Assembly: GCA_023459675.1 (NCBI GenBank)
Contig: JAEWTC010000116.1
Location: 1-36,902 of the forward strand
Direction: 5' to 3'
Source: Bacillota bacterium
GTDB taxonomy: Bacteria > Bacillota > Clostridia > Christensenellales > Aristaeellaceae
DNA: 36,902 nucleotides
Below are positions 1-7,767 of the stretch, piece by piece. A program made the position numbers and the translations under genes. The notes beneath the pieces are model-generated. The model searched no databases and was not told the origin of the DNA. It saw only the letters and a list, made by a program, of their open reading frames with translations. The first letter of the stretch is position 1. Every line of letters starts with the position of its first letter.

Positions 1-267
1 ACCGGCGCGCTGGTGGACGTGTTCGTCCGCGCCTGGGGCGAAGGACTTACGCGGGTCGATCTGCCCAACCCGAACGCCGTGCACGAGGCGAATTTCCTGA
101 AGCTCGACTGCACGAAGCTCAAACAAACCTTCGGCTGGAAACCACGCTGGACGCTGGAAACGGCCGTGGAGAAAACCGTGGAGTGGGCCAAGGTCTGGCA
201 AACCGGCGGCGACGTGGGAGCTTTGATGGACGCGCAAATCGCGGCGTTTATGCAGGCGGGCGGCTGA
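1..267 (+). CDS. rfbG: CDP-glucose 4,6-dehydratase, C-terminal fragment (5' end outside window)
   Basis: The reading frame is open from base 1 and stops at 265-267, so only about 88 C-terminal residues are present. The run HEANFLKLDCTKLK, then FGWKPRW and VEKTVEW, is the characteristic C-terminal signature of RfbG-type CDP-glucose 4,6-dehydratases, extended SDR enzymes. The family converts CDP-glucose to CDP-4-keto-6-deoxyglucose, a precursor of 3,6-dideoxyhexoses for surface glycans. The Rossmann fold and active site lie upstream of the window and cannot be checked. A terminator follows directly, so this gene ends a different transcription unit from the EPS operon further right. Its presence nearby suggests that surface-glycan genes extend to the left. 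The family call is by pattern recognition of the tail only. Confidence 0.8.
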   Translation, partial: TGALVDVFVRAWGEGLTRVDLPNPNAVHEANFLKLDCTKLKQTFGWKPRWTLETAVEKTVEWAKVWQTGGDVGALMDAQIAAFMQAGG

Positions 268-297
268 ACCGGGGCCGGACAACGCAATACGGAATAT

Positions 298-330
298 AAA
301 ACCGCCTCCCAAGGGAGGCGGTTTGTTTGC
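298..330. terminator. Bidirectional intrinsic terminator
   Basis: A 12-13 bp perfect stem (298-310 with 313-324, AACCGCCTCCC pairing with GGGAGGCGGTT) has a 2-base loop and is followed by GTTTG on the plus strand. On the minus strand it is followed by a T-rich run (TTTTATATT). It sits between the end of the rfbG-like gene and the convergent GH51 gene and can serve both. The remaining bases up to 513 hold no gene I can support. Confidence 0.85.
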
Positions 331-513
331 GTAGGTTCCCGGATACGGCGACTTGATTTTCAACATCGCAAAGATTGGCCGCAGCTGCGGGTTTGGCGCC
401 TTGCAGCGGTGTGCCGATCGGCCGATGCCGCGTTTGCCCGTTCGCCGATGGCCCGGGGTCAGCCCGCTGCTTCGCTTCGGCCTTTCACCCCGTGCCGCCC
501 GGCGGCGCCGCGG

Positions 514-2022
514 TTATTTTCCCAACCGGATCACGTTCCAGCTCATGGCGGGCAGCACGATCGCCAGTTTTCCGCCGTCCACGGTCCCCTTGCCGCCGTC
601 CGCAGGCGCAACGGTATCGGGGGCGGTTTCGGTGTTCACGGCGTGAACGTCGTCGTGGTGCAGCACGCTGTGTTCCAAAACGCGCAGGCTGCCAAACGCG
701 CGCAAATCGGCGGACAGCTCCACGTCCTCATTCAGGCTGCGGTTCAAGGCGAAGATCGTCAGGCTTCCGTCTTCCGCAAGGGAAGAGGCGGCGTCCACCA
801 GCGGAACCTTGTCAAAGTCCTTGCAGGCATAGACAGGGCTCTCGATCACAGGGCGGAGCGCCGTGCCGCGGCCGTATACGGACGCCTGCATCAGCGGGTA
901 GAAAATCGTCTGCGCCCACACGCCGCCGCCCGTGCGCGTCATAATCGGCGCGATGACGTTGACCAGCTGCGCCATACAGGCGATCTTCACACGGTCCGCG
1001 TTGCGCAAAAGCGTAATCAGCAGCGCGCCAACCAAAAGCGCGTCCTCAAACGTATACACGTCCTCCAGCAGCGGCAGGGCGCGGCCCCAGCGGTCGCTCT
1101 TGTGCAGCTGCTGGTCCTGCTCGTTGGAGTGGTACCACACGTTCCATTCGTCAAACGAGAGGTTGATTTTCTTCGCATTGCGTTTCTTGGCGCCTACGGC
1201 GTCGCAGATAGCGACGACCTCTTTAATGAAGGCGTCCATATCCAGGCTGCGGGCGAGGAAATTCGCCGTATCGCCGTCGCGGTTGCCGTAATAACGGTGG
1301 AGGCTTAGGTAATCCACGTTTTCATAGCATTCGGTAAGCACGTCGTACTCCCACGTGCCGTAGGTTTTCATTTCCCGGTTGGAGGAACCGCAGGCGACCA
1401 CCTCGATGGAGCTGTCCACCCATTTCATCACCTTGGCGGCCTCGTTGGCCGTGCGCCCGTACTCGTAGGCGGTTTTGTGGCCGATCTGCCAGGGGCCGTC
1501 CATCTCGTTGCCCAGGCACCACAGCTTGATGCCGAACGGCTCCTTCGCCCCGTTTTTCACACGCAGATCGCTGTAGTGGCTGCCGGAGGGATGGTTGGCG
1601 TACTCCACCACGTTTCGCGCCGCGTCCACGCCGCGCGTGCCGAGGTTGACGGCGTACATCACCTGGGTGTTCGCCTCTTTGGCCCAGGCCGCGAACTCGT
1701 GCAGGCCCACTTCGTTGGTCTCGGTGGTATACCAGGCCAGATCCAGCCGGCGGGGGCGGCTTTCGCGGGGGCCTACGCTATCCTCCCAGTTGAAACCGGA
1801 TACGAAGTTTCCGCCCGGGTAGCGCACGATGGGCACGTTCAGTTTACGTACCATCTGCAGCACGTCCCGCCGGAACCCGTGCCCGTCCGCGGTGGGGTGG
1901 GTCGGCTCATAAATGCCGCCGTACACCGCGCGTCCCAGATGCTCGATAAAATTGCCGAAGATGCGTTCGTCGATTTTCCCGATGGTAAAATCCCTGTCCA
2001 GAATCATCCGCGCCGTTTTCAT
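514..2022 (-). CDS. Alpha-L-arabinofuranosidase, GH51 (stand-alone paralog 1)
   Basis: The product is a GH51 exo-acting arabinofuranosidase of about 502 residues, the usual family length, which removes L-arabinofuranose side groups from arabinoxylan or arabinan oligosaccharides. The N-terminus carries the hallmark FGNFIEHLGRAVYGGIYEP. The acid/base Glu is in CLGNEMDGPW (about residue 173) and the nucleophile Glu in SFDEWNVW (about residue 292), the spacing expected for GH51. It has a TIM barrel followed by a C-terminal beta domain ending in LPAMSWNVIRL. There is no signal peptide, so it should act in the cytoplasm on imported oligosaccharides. I chose the ATG at 2022 because an AAGGGG Shine-Dalgarno lies 8 nt upstream; an ATG at 2028 is possible. 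The frame stays open further upstream to 2319, but that part reads as low-complexity noncoding sequence. The gene is separated by 20 kb from the other arabinoxylan genes and has its own promoter. Confidence 0.93.
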   Translation of the reverse strand: MKTARMILDRDFTIGKIDERIFGNFIEHLGRAVYGGIYEPTHPTADGHGFRRDVLQMVRKLNVPIVRYPGGNFVSGFNWEDSVGPRESRPRRLDLAWYTTETNEVGLHEFAAWAKEANTQVMYAVNLGTRGVDAARNVVEYANHPSGSHYSDLRVKNGAKEPFGIKLWCLGNEMDGPWQIGHKTAYEYGRTANEAAKVMKWVDSSIEVVACGSSNREMKTYGTWEYDVLTECYENVDYLSLHRYYGNRDGDTANFLARSLDMDAFIKEVVAICDAVGAKKRNAKKINLSFDEWNVWYHSNEQDQQLHKSDRWGRALPLLEDVYTFEDALLVGALLITLLRNADRVKIACMAQLVNVIAPIMTRTGGGVWAQTIFYPLMQASVYGRGTALRPVIESPVYACKDFDKVPLVDAASSLAEDGSLTIFALNRSLNEDVELSADLRAFGSLRVLEHSVLHHDDVHAVNTETAPDTVAPADGGKGTVDGGKLAIVLPAMSWNVIRLGK

Positions 2023-2102
2023 GTTCATTTCCCCTTCTTCCGGTTCCGTTGGCAGTTCCGGGCCGTTTCGCCGTTTCGCGGTGCGCGCGGGTGGGTTGGC
2101 CG

Positions 2103-2185
2103 CCCCGCGCCGCCGGGTTGCTGGCTCGTGGGCGATGAAGCAGCTGATCCGTTTGCATGGCTTCCCCGCGCCGCCGGGTTGCTGG
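2103..2185. repeat. Perfect 22-bp direct repeat in the GH51 leader
   Basis: Two identical 22-bp copies, at 2103-2124 and 2164-2185, start with CCCCGCGCCGCCGGG and end with TTGCTGG. Their starts are 61 bp apart. They lie in the transcribed leader of the minus-strand GH51 gene, between its promoter and start codon. The function is unknown; a duplicated regulatory RNA element or a slippage duplication are both possible. Confidence 0.7.
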
Positions 2186-2215
2186 TCCGTAATGCCGTTC
2201 CGGTTCCTTTTATGT

Positions 2216-2265
2216 TTAGGTTTCCCTAAATTAATTAGTGCTCTCCCTAATCTATTGTGACAATA
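2216..2265. promoter_or_regulatory. Cluster of dyad sites, candidate operators for the minus-strand GH51 gene
   Basis: Three related elements are visible. TATTGTGACAATA (2253-2265) is a perfect 6-1-6 palindrome overlapping the minus-strand -10 box. TTAGTGCTCTCCCTAA (2235-2250) and TTAGGTTTCCCTAA (2216-2229) share TTAG...CCCTAA ends and lie just downstream of the expected start of transcription. Placement over and after a -10 box suits repressor binding. No matching regulator gene is in the window, so the binding protein is unknown. Confidence 0.45.
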
Positions 2266-2288
2266 CCGCAGCTCCCCGCTTTTGTCAA
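2260..2288 (-). promoter_or_regulatory. Sigma-A promoter of the GH51 gene (minus strand)
   Basis: Read on the minus strand, a perfect -35 TTGACA (2288-2283) is followed by a 17-bp spacer and a -10 TATTGT (2265-2260). Transcription would start near 2253, leaving a leader of about 230 nt before the GH51 start codon. Confidence 0.7.
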
Positions 2289-2427
2289 TGGTTTTTTCAC
2301 CCGTTTCCCCGAAATTCAAGGGGCAGAGGCGCTTTCCGGCGCGTCGGCCCGGCTTCGATTTCGCTCGTTTTCTCCATCATATATTACAAAAATATTTCAA
2401 TTTATTAATTATTTGCTTATATATTAC

Positions 2428-2456
2428 TTGATTGTTAGTTTTTTCTATGCTATTAT
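2428..2456 (+). promoter_or_regulatory. pelDp: Sigma-A promoter of the Pel/EPS operon
   Basis: A -35 TTGATT (2428-2433), an exact 17-bp spacer and a -10 TATTAT (2451-2456) lie in an AT-rich island (about 2370-2480) that stands out in GC-rich surroundings. The start of transcription would be near 2463, about 105 nt before the first gene. No other comparably good promoter was seen before the terminator at 21511, so this may drive the whole 19-kb operon. Confidence 0.7.
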
Positions 2457-2567
2457 TAATGTGATTTCTGTTATCCTGTAACAGAAAGAAGCGGAAACCT
2501 CTTCCCGTGTACGAAAACCGGGGAACCCGAGCGGGGAAAACACACCAGCGGAGCGCACAAAGGCAAG

Positions 2568-4877
2568 GTGAGCGCAATCAAAAGCGTACTGATGGTTGGA
2601 AACGACGGAGCTTTTCTTGTGGAGCTCATGCAGAAGTTTTACAAAGAAGGCTGGCATATTGATCTGTTGTCCGAGCGGGCCGTGCAAAGCCGCCTGCCCG
2701 GGGAAGTGGAGCAATATGTGTTTGCGTACGCCAGCGCAAGCGTTCAGGAGCTGATCGAAAGCTGCACGCCCCAGCTGGTGATTTTCGCCGGCGCTTACGA
2801 CGTGTGGGCGCAGGAGAACAAGGAAGCGAACGCCACGGAAACGGGCGCGTTCATCGCGGGCCTGAACAATATTCTGGTGAGCGCCGGCAAGGCCGGGGTT
2901 GCTCAGTTTGCGTACCTTTCTTCCAACGCGGTGTTTGAAACGCCGTCCGCCCGGGATATTCCCGAGGACGCCGAGCTGACGCCGAAAACGCCAGCGGGGC
3001 TGCGCATTGCGCAGGGCGAAACGGTAGCCGCCGCCTTCGGCCGGTATTCGGAGATGGAGGTTACGGTAATCCGTGTGGGAGACCTGTTCTGCATCCCCCG
3101 CAGCCAGGAGGAGTGCGTGGACCGGTATACGCAGCTGTGCCTGAGCGCGCTTCTGACGGGAACCGTTACCGTGAACGCCAAACGCATCAGCGCGCCGCTG
3201 TTCGTAAGCGACGCCGTGTTTGCCATTTACCTGATCCTCACCGGGGAGAAGCGCGGCGCGCCGGTTTACCATCTGGCGGCCAGCGAGGAAGCCGACGAGG
3301 AGGACGTCGCCCAGGCGATTCGCCGCACCTTCAGCAAGCCCGTTACCATTGTTGACCAGACGACCGGCGTGACCGACCGCCGGGTGCTTTCCGCCGCGCT
3401 TGCGGCCCAGGAATTCCAGATTACGCCGCGCATGGGGTACGAGCGGGCGATTGCCATCATCGTCGCCTACATGGAGGAGCACCGTAAAAATTACGGCGTG
3501 CTCAAGAAACGCGGCCTGAAAGACCGCCTCAAGCGGGCGCGCACGGGCCTTGGCAGCGCGTTTCCGTTTCTGGAATGCATCGCGTATTTCCTCCTCGCTT
3601 TTTTCCTGAACAGCCTGCGCGGCGAGATCGCACTGTTCAAACAGGTGGATTTCTTCCTGCTGTACGTGTTCCTGTTCGCCATCATGCGGGGGCGCACCAT
3701 GGCGATCGTCGCGTTCTGCCTGGCGGTGTTCGGGCATTATCTGGCCCTGTCGCAGACGCAAAGTTTGCTGGGGCTGCTGATCAGCGTGGACAGCTATGTT
3801 TGGATCGTGCAGGTTTTCGTGATCGGCATCTTCACCGGGTACCTGCGCGACAAGCTGACGCTCAGCCGCCAGGAAGGCCTGGAAAACGAGCGGTATCTGC
3901 AGGCGCGGCTGGACGAGATGACCGCCATCAACGCAAGCAACGCGAAAATCAAAAACCATTACGCCGCCCGGATCGTGAACAGCGACGAAAGCGTGGGCTG
4001 GTTTTACGACGTGATCACCGAGCTTGACAACGCCGAAAACGGCGAGGTTGTATTCCGCGCCGTACAGCTTCTAAAGCGCCTCATGGGCACGGAGCACGTT
4101 GCCGTTTACACCATGAACGGCGCGGCGTACTGCCGCCTGTCCGCGGCGACCTCCACCCGCGCGACCGAGCTTGGCAAGTCCATCCACATCCCCTCCCACC
4201 CGGAGCTGTTTGAGCCGCTGTTGTCCAAAAACTACTACTTCAACCCGGAAATCGTATCCGATCTGCCCTCGATGGCCAGCAGCCTGGTGGGCGAAAAGGG
4301 CGACGACCGGTTGTTCATCTTCCTGTGGGACATGCCCTTTGACAGGAAAAACCTGCACTACTCCAATCTTTTAAAGGTTGTGGGTACGCTGATCTACAAC
4401 GCCACGGCGCGCTCCGCCCGGTATATGGACGCGCTTGCCTACAAACGCTTCGTGCCCGATACGCAGCTATTGACCAAGGATGCGTTTGCGGAGATGGCGG
4501 GCGTGTACCAGAAGGTAGCCGAGATGGGGCTGACGCAGTTCCACATGCTGAAAATCAAGCTCGGCCCGGACGTTTCACTGCAGGAAATGGACCGCAAAAT
4601 TCACGAGTGCATCCGCCAGACCGATTTCGTGGGAATGCTGAAAAAGAAAAAGATCGGCCTGCTGCTGCCCAACTCCACCGAGATCGACGGCCAGGTTGTG
4701 AAGGACCGGCTGCAGGCCGCGGGGATTACCGCCAAAACCTACGATCCCGACAAGCTTCTCAAGGTCGCGGCCGACGGCGAAACAGCGGTGCCCGGCAGCG
4801 GCGTACCCTTCAAGGAACGCCTGGAAAACCTGACCCAGCCGCAGAAGGAAGACGTTTCCGATAACCGGGTAGCCTAA
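2568..4877 (+). CDS. pelD: PelD-like c-di-GMP receptor with N-terminal SDR domain and degenerate GGDEF
   Basis: The 769-residue protein is the first gene of the operon. Residues about 1-310 resemble an NAD-dependent epimerase (SDR) fold, with GNDGAF in the nucleotide-binding position. The expected catalytic YxxxK is not visible; the aligned stretch reads PAGLRIAQGE (from about residue 142). Four membrane segments follow at about 331-426, then a probable coiled coil (430-470), a GAF-like region (about 480-610) and a GGDEF-like C-terminus. In that last domain an RQTD motif (683-686) matches the RxxD inhibitory site exactly five residues before the GGDEF position, which here reads KKKKI (692-696). 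This is the PelD pattern: no cyclase activity but likely c-di-GMP binding, turning on Pel synthesis through PelF/PelG at the membrane. The GTG start at 2568 has only a weak Shine-Dalgarno (AAAGG). Confidence 0.85.
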   Translation: MSAIKSVLMVGNDGAFLVELMQKFYKEGWHIDLLSERAVQSRLPGEVEQYVFAYASASVQELIESCTPQLVIFAGAYDVWAQENKEANATETGAFIAGLNNILVSAGKAGVAQFAYLSSNAVFETPSARDIPEDAELTPKTPAGLRIAQGETVAAAFGRYSEMEVTVIRVGDLFCIPRSQEECVDRYTQLCLSALLTGTVTVNAKRISAPLFVSDAVFAIYLILTGEKRGAPVYHLAASEEADEEDVAQAIRRTFSKPVTIVDQTTGVTDRRVLSAALAAQEFQITPRMGYERAIAIIVAYMEEHRKNYGVLKKRGLKDRLKRARTGLGSAFPFLECIAYFLLAFFLNSLRGEIALFKQVDFFLLYVFLFAIMRGRTMAIVAFCLAVFGHYLALSQTQSLLGLLISVDSYVWIVQVFVIGIFTGYLRDKLTLSRQEGLENERYLQARLDEMTAINASNAKIKNHYAARIVNSDESVGWFYDVITELDNAENGEVVFRAVQLLKRLMGTEHVAVYTMNGAAYCRLSAATSTRATELGKSIHIPSHPELFEPLLSKNYYFNPEIVSDLPSMASSLVGEKGDDRLFIFLWDMPFDRKNLHYSNLLKVVGTLIYNATARSARYMDALAYKRFVPDTQLLTKDAFAEMAGVYQKVAEMGLTQFHMLKIKLGPDVSLQEMDRKIHECIRQTDFVGMLKKKKIGLLLPNSTEIDGQVVKDRLQAAGITAKTYDPDKLLKVAADGETAVPGSGVPFKERLENLTQPQKEDVSDNRVA

Positions 4878-4939
4878 CCGCGCGGCGGGGCGGAAGCGGG
4901 AATTTCCGGGCCGGAAGTTTGCGATAAGGGGTTGGCGCA

Positions 4940-5899
4940 ATGGAAGCCGCGGGAGAAAAGGTGACGCTTGTACTGATCGGGCTGAACTGCCTTACGGCGG
5001 TCGGCCTGTTTATCGTTGCCCTGCTGCGCAGGGGCGGCGTGCGGCGCACCTATCTGCTGTATGCCTGGTTTACGCTGATCTGCCCCGTGGCCGGGCCGCT
5101 GCTATTGTCGCTGGGGCGCCTGATCGGGGTCACCTTCCACGCCAAGCGCGTGAACATGGCGGATATCAGCTTTTCCAGAATCCGGGAGCAGGCCGTGCAG
5201 CCCCCCGACCGGGAAGCGGAGCTGAACTATGTGCCCTTGGAAGACGCCGTGGCGTTTGCGGATATCGCAGACTTGCGCAGGCTTTTGATCAACATCCTGA
5301 AAAGCGGCGACCGGGACATGCTCGTCAGCGTCGCGCGCGCCATCAACAATCCGGACACCGAGGTTTCCCATTACGCGGCCACCGCCGTGCTGGATACGCT
5401 GTCCGATTTCCGGGTCAGCCTGCACGATTACACCCAGCGCCTGCGCTCGGACCCCGACAACGTAAAGACCAACGTGTTTATTCTGGAGTATACCTACCAA
5501 ATTCTGCGGATGAACGTCATGAACGCCGAGGAACAGGAAGCCACCATCCGCGTGGAAAACGAGATCCTTGAAACCCTGTTCACGCATAACCTGTGGTATA
5601 TGAAGGACGAGTATTATCTTTGGATCATCGACCTGCTGATCTCCGTGCGGGATTTTGACGCGGCGGAGCATTGGGTGGCGCGGGCCACGCAATACCAGCG
5701 CGGGCAGCTTGGCGCTTATAAGGCGCGGCTGCACCTGTACTATGCCCGGCAGGATTCCACGGCGTTTTTCAGCTGCGTGGCGGAGCTGCAGGGCGCGGGC
5801 GTGCCCGTGGATAAGGAGCTGCTCGATCTCATCCGCGCGTATGGCCCGCGGGCCGCGCAGTTTGCCGCCGACGCGCGGGTTGGGGGGAACGCGCCGTGA
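4940..5899 (+). CDS. pelE: PelE-like membrane-anchored scaffold protein
   Basis: This 319-residue protein has two N-terminal membrane segments (about residues 8-29 and 37-62) and then a long, mostly helical cytoplasmic part. That part resembles tandem helical repeats of the TPR/HEAT kind (for example IADLRRLLINILKSGD, then NNPDTEVSHYAATAVLDTL). Position between the PelD-like and DUF2194 genes, plus this architecture, fit PelE, which in Pel systems helps assemble the PelD-PelE-PelF-PelG inner-membrane complex. The ATG at 4940 has AAGGGG about 8 nt upstream. The stop overlaps the next start (TGATG), suggesting translational coupling. The sequence alone is weakly conserved, so the call rests largely on synteny. 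Confidence 0.75.
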   Translation: MEAAGEKVTLVLIGLNCLTAVGLFIVALLRRGGVRRTYLLYAWFTLICPVAGPLLLSLGRLIGVTFHAKRVNMADISFSRIREQAVQPPDREAELNYVPLEDAVAFADIADLRRLLINILKSGDRDMLVSVARAINNPDTEVSHYAATAVLDTLSDFRVSLHDYTQRLRSDPDNVKTNVFILEYTYQILRMNVMNAEEQEATIRVENEILETLFTHNLWYMKDEYYLWIIDLLISVRDFDAAEHWVARATQYQRGQLGAYKARLHLYYARQDSTAFFSCVAELQGAGVPVDKELLDLIRAYGPRAAQFAADARVGGNAP

Positions 5900-7767
5900 T
5901 GAACAAACGCATTTTGTTTTCCATCCTGCTGATTTTTCTCGTGCTGTTCCTTTTGTTTATGTTCTCCGCGCTCTCCTCGAACATGCTCACCAAGCCCGGA
6001 ACCAACAGCCGCGATCAGGCGGCGACGGCGCAAACCGCCGGCCCCGCCCTGATGCAGGACGCGTTTGCCGTGAACGGCGATACGGCGCAGGCGGCGCAGG
6101 CGCAGACGCTCGCGGCCGCAAACCCGCTCGCGGTGCTGGTTGGCACGGCGGAAAGCGAGCTGAACGTATTCAAAGAATGGTGCGTGTACAACAAGTATGC
6201 GTATACCGTTTATCAAACCTGGCCCGACGCGGACGCCCTGACCGGCGCAAGCGTGCTGCTGTGCGGGCGCATGCAATACAGCGCGGAAACGGCGCAAACG
6301 CTGCAAAGCTACGCGCAAACCGGCGTGCCTCTGGTGTTTACGAGGCTGCCGGAGTACGCGGCATTGGCCGCGAACCCGGCGCTGGCGGATTGTTTCGGCA
6401 TCGCAGCGTGCGTGGACCCTGCGCGCGAAGTGGATGGGCTCAAGCTATTTGCCGATTTTTTCCTCAGCAAGGAACGCATCTATGAAGCCGGGGATTTTTA
6501 CGGCGATCTGGACGATACGCAAACCCCCGTCCCCTACTACACGCTGCGTACCGGCTATGAAGGGTACATGGTGGGCCTACTGAACGATCAGGAAGCGCTC
6601 GGCATTCCAAACGAGAAGCTGCCGACGCTGCTTTGGCGGACCGTGACCGGAAACTCCCAGGTGTTCGCGGTGAATACGGACCTGTTCGACGGCGAACGGA
6701 TGCTGGGCGTGATCACGGCGTTCTTGTCCGCCGCCAACGACTGGACCCTGTACCCCGTGGTCAACGCCCGCGCGATCGTGATGACGGATTTCCCCTTCCT
6801 GTCCAACGAGAACGCCGAAACCATGCGGCAAAGCTACAGCCGTGATACGCTGGGTTTCCAGCGGGATATCGCCTGGCCCAACGTGATTAAAATCTTCCGC
6901 AACTACGGCGCGGTTCCCAACTTCTTCGTTTCGCCGCAGCTGGATTACGAAAACACGGAAAGCTTCGCCGCCGGCGATCTGACCCTGTACTGGAAGCAAA
7001 TTCAGGGGCTGAACGGCTCGATCGGGCTCTCGCTGATGCAGACGTCCGGGCTGACGCTTGCGCAGGTGGCGCAGGACGCGCAGGCGCATTTCCAAAGCGA
7101 GCTGCCGGACTTCCGGTTTTACGCCGCCTACGCGGGCGCGTTCACGGACGCGCAATGGGACGCCTTCCTGGCCTCCGGCGGCAACGAGCTGCTGGGCGAG
7201 CTTTCGCTATTGCTGTTCCCCTACCGGGACGGCCGCGCGGTGTTTACCTTCACGGGCGGGCAGGTGCTTTCCGCGTTGATGACCGCGGACGGCTTCCGAC
7301 ACGAAACCGCGGATGATTTACAGCTGATTTCCTTGATGACCGCGCTTGGCTACGGCGCGCAGCATGTGGATATGGACCGCGCGCTGCTGCCCCAAAGCGA
7401 CGCGGACGACTGGAGCCGCTTGAGCGTGCTCTGGTCCAGAGGCGACACCTATCAAAGGGACTTCGCCGCGTTTGAGAACACCTCCGTGTACGGGCTGGAA
7501 GCCCGCGTGCGCAGCATGTTATCCTCCAACTTCCATTGTGCGCGCGAAGGAAATACGCTGCGCCTGACCGCCGACCCGTTCCCGGGCGAGCTATGGTTCG
7601 TGCTGCGCCTGCACGGCGAAACGGTGCAAGCCGTTACCGGCGGCGAAGCCACCCGGCTTTCGGATACGGCCTGGCTGATCCGCCTGACGCAGGCGAGCGC
7701 GGAGATCGCTATTGCGCGCACGCACGTGCTGCTGCCGCCGGGCGCGCAGGAGGGCGGCAAACGATGA
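5899..7767 (+). CDS. DUF2194-type membrane-anchored protein, PelA-deacetylase-like but apparently catalytically degenerate
   Basis: The protein has about 622 residues. An uncleaved signal anchor (about residues 4-27) places the rest outside the membrane. Order and size match the DUF2194 protein (PelA-DA) of Gram-positive Pel operons, which contains a polysaccharide-deacetylase-like domain. Around residues 290-380 the expected barrel elements are visible: VVNARAIVMTDFPF, then VIKIFRNYGAVPNFFV, then GSIGLSLMQTSG. The metal-binding pattern of an active deacetylase (Asp pair and HxxxH) is absent: TDF replaces the Asp motif and no histidine occupies the His-motif region. It may be a structural partner rather than an enzyme. 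The start is the ATG at 5899, overlapping the previous stop; the end overlaps pelF by 4 nt (ATGA). Confidence 0.7.
   Translation: MNKRILFSILLIFLVLFLLFMFSALSSNMLTKPGTNSRDQAATAQTAGPALMQDAFAVNGDTAQAAQAQTLAAANPLAVLVGTAESELNVFKEWCVYNKYAYTVYQTWPDADALTGASVLLCGRMQYSAETAQTLQSYAQTGVPLVFTRLPEYAALAANPALADCFGIAACVDPAREVDGLKLFADFFLSKERIYEAGDFYGDLDDTQTPVPYYTLRTGYEGYMVGLLNDQEALGIPNEKLPTLLWRTVTGNSQVFAVNTDLFDGERMLGVITAFLSAANDWTLYPVVNARAIVMTDFPFLSNENAETMRQSYSRDTLGFQRDIAWPNVIKIFRNYGAVPNFFVSPQLDYENTESFAAGDLTLYWKQIQGLNGSIGLSLMQTSGLTLAQVAQDAQAHFQSELPDFRFYAAYAGAFTDAQWDAFLASGGNELLGELSLLLFPYRDGRAVFTFTGGQVLSALMTADGFRHETADDLQLISLMTALGYGAQHVDMDRALLPQSDADDWSRLSVLWSRGDTYQRDFAAFENTSVYGLEARVRSMLSSNFHCAREGNTLRLTADPFPGELWFVLRLHGETVQAVTGGEATRLSDTAWLIRLTQASAEIAIARTHVLLPPGAQEGGKR

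Noticed and set aside
409..1308. Long plus-strand open frame of about 299 residues opposite the GH51 gene
   Set aside because: It is antisense to a GH51 gene with intact catalytic motifs. Its translation is Arg/His/Gln-rich with no domain, a typical shadow in GC-rich DNA.
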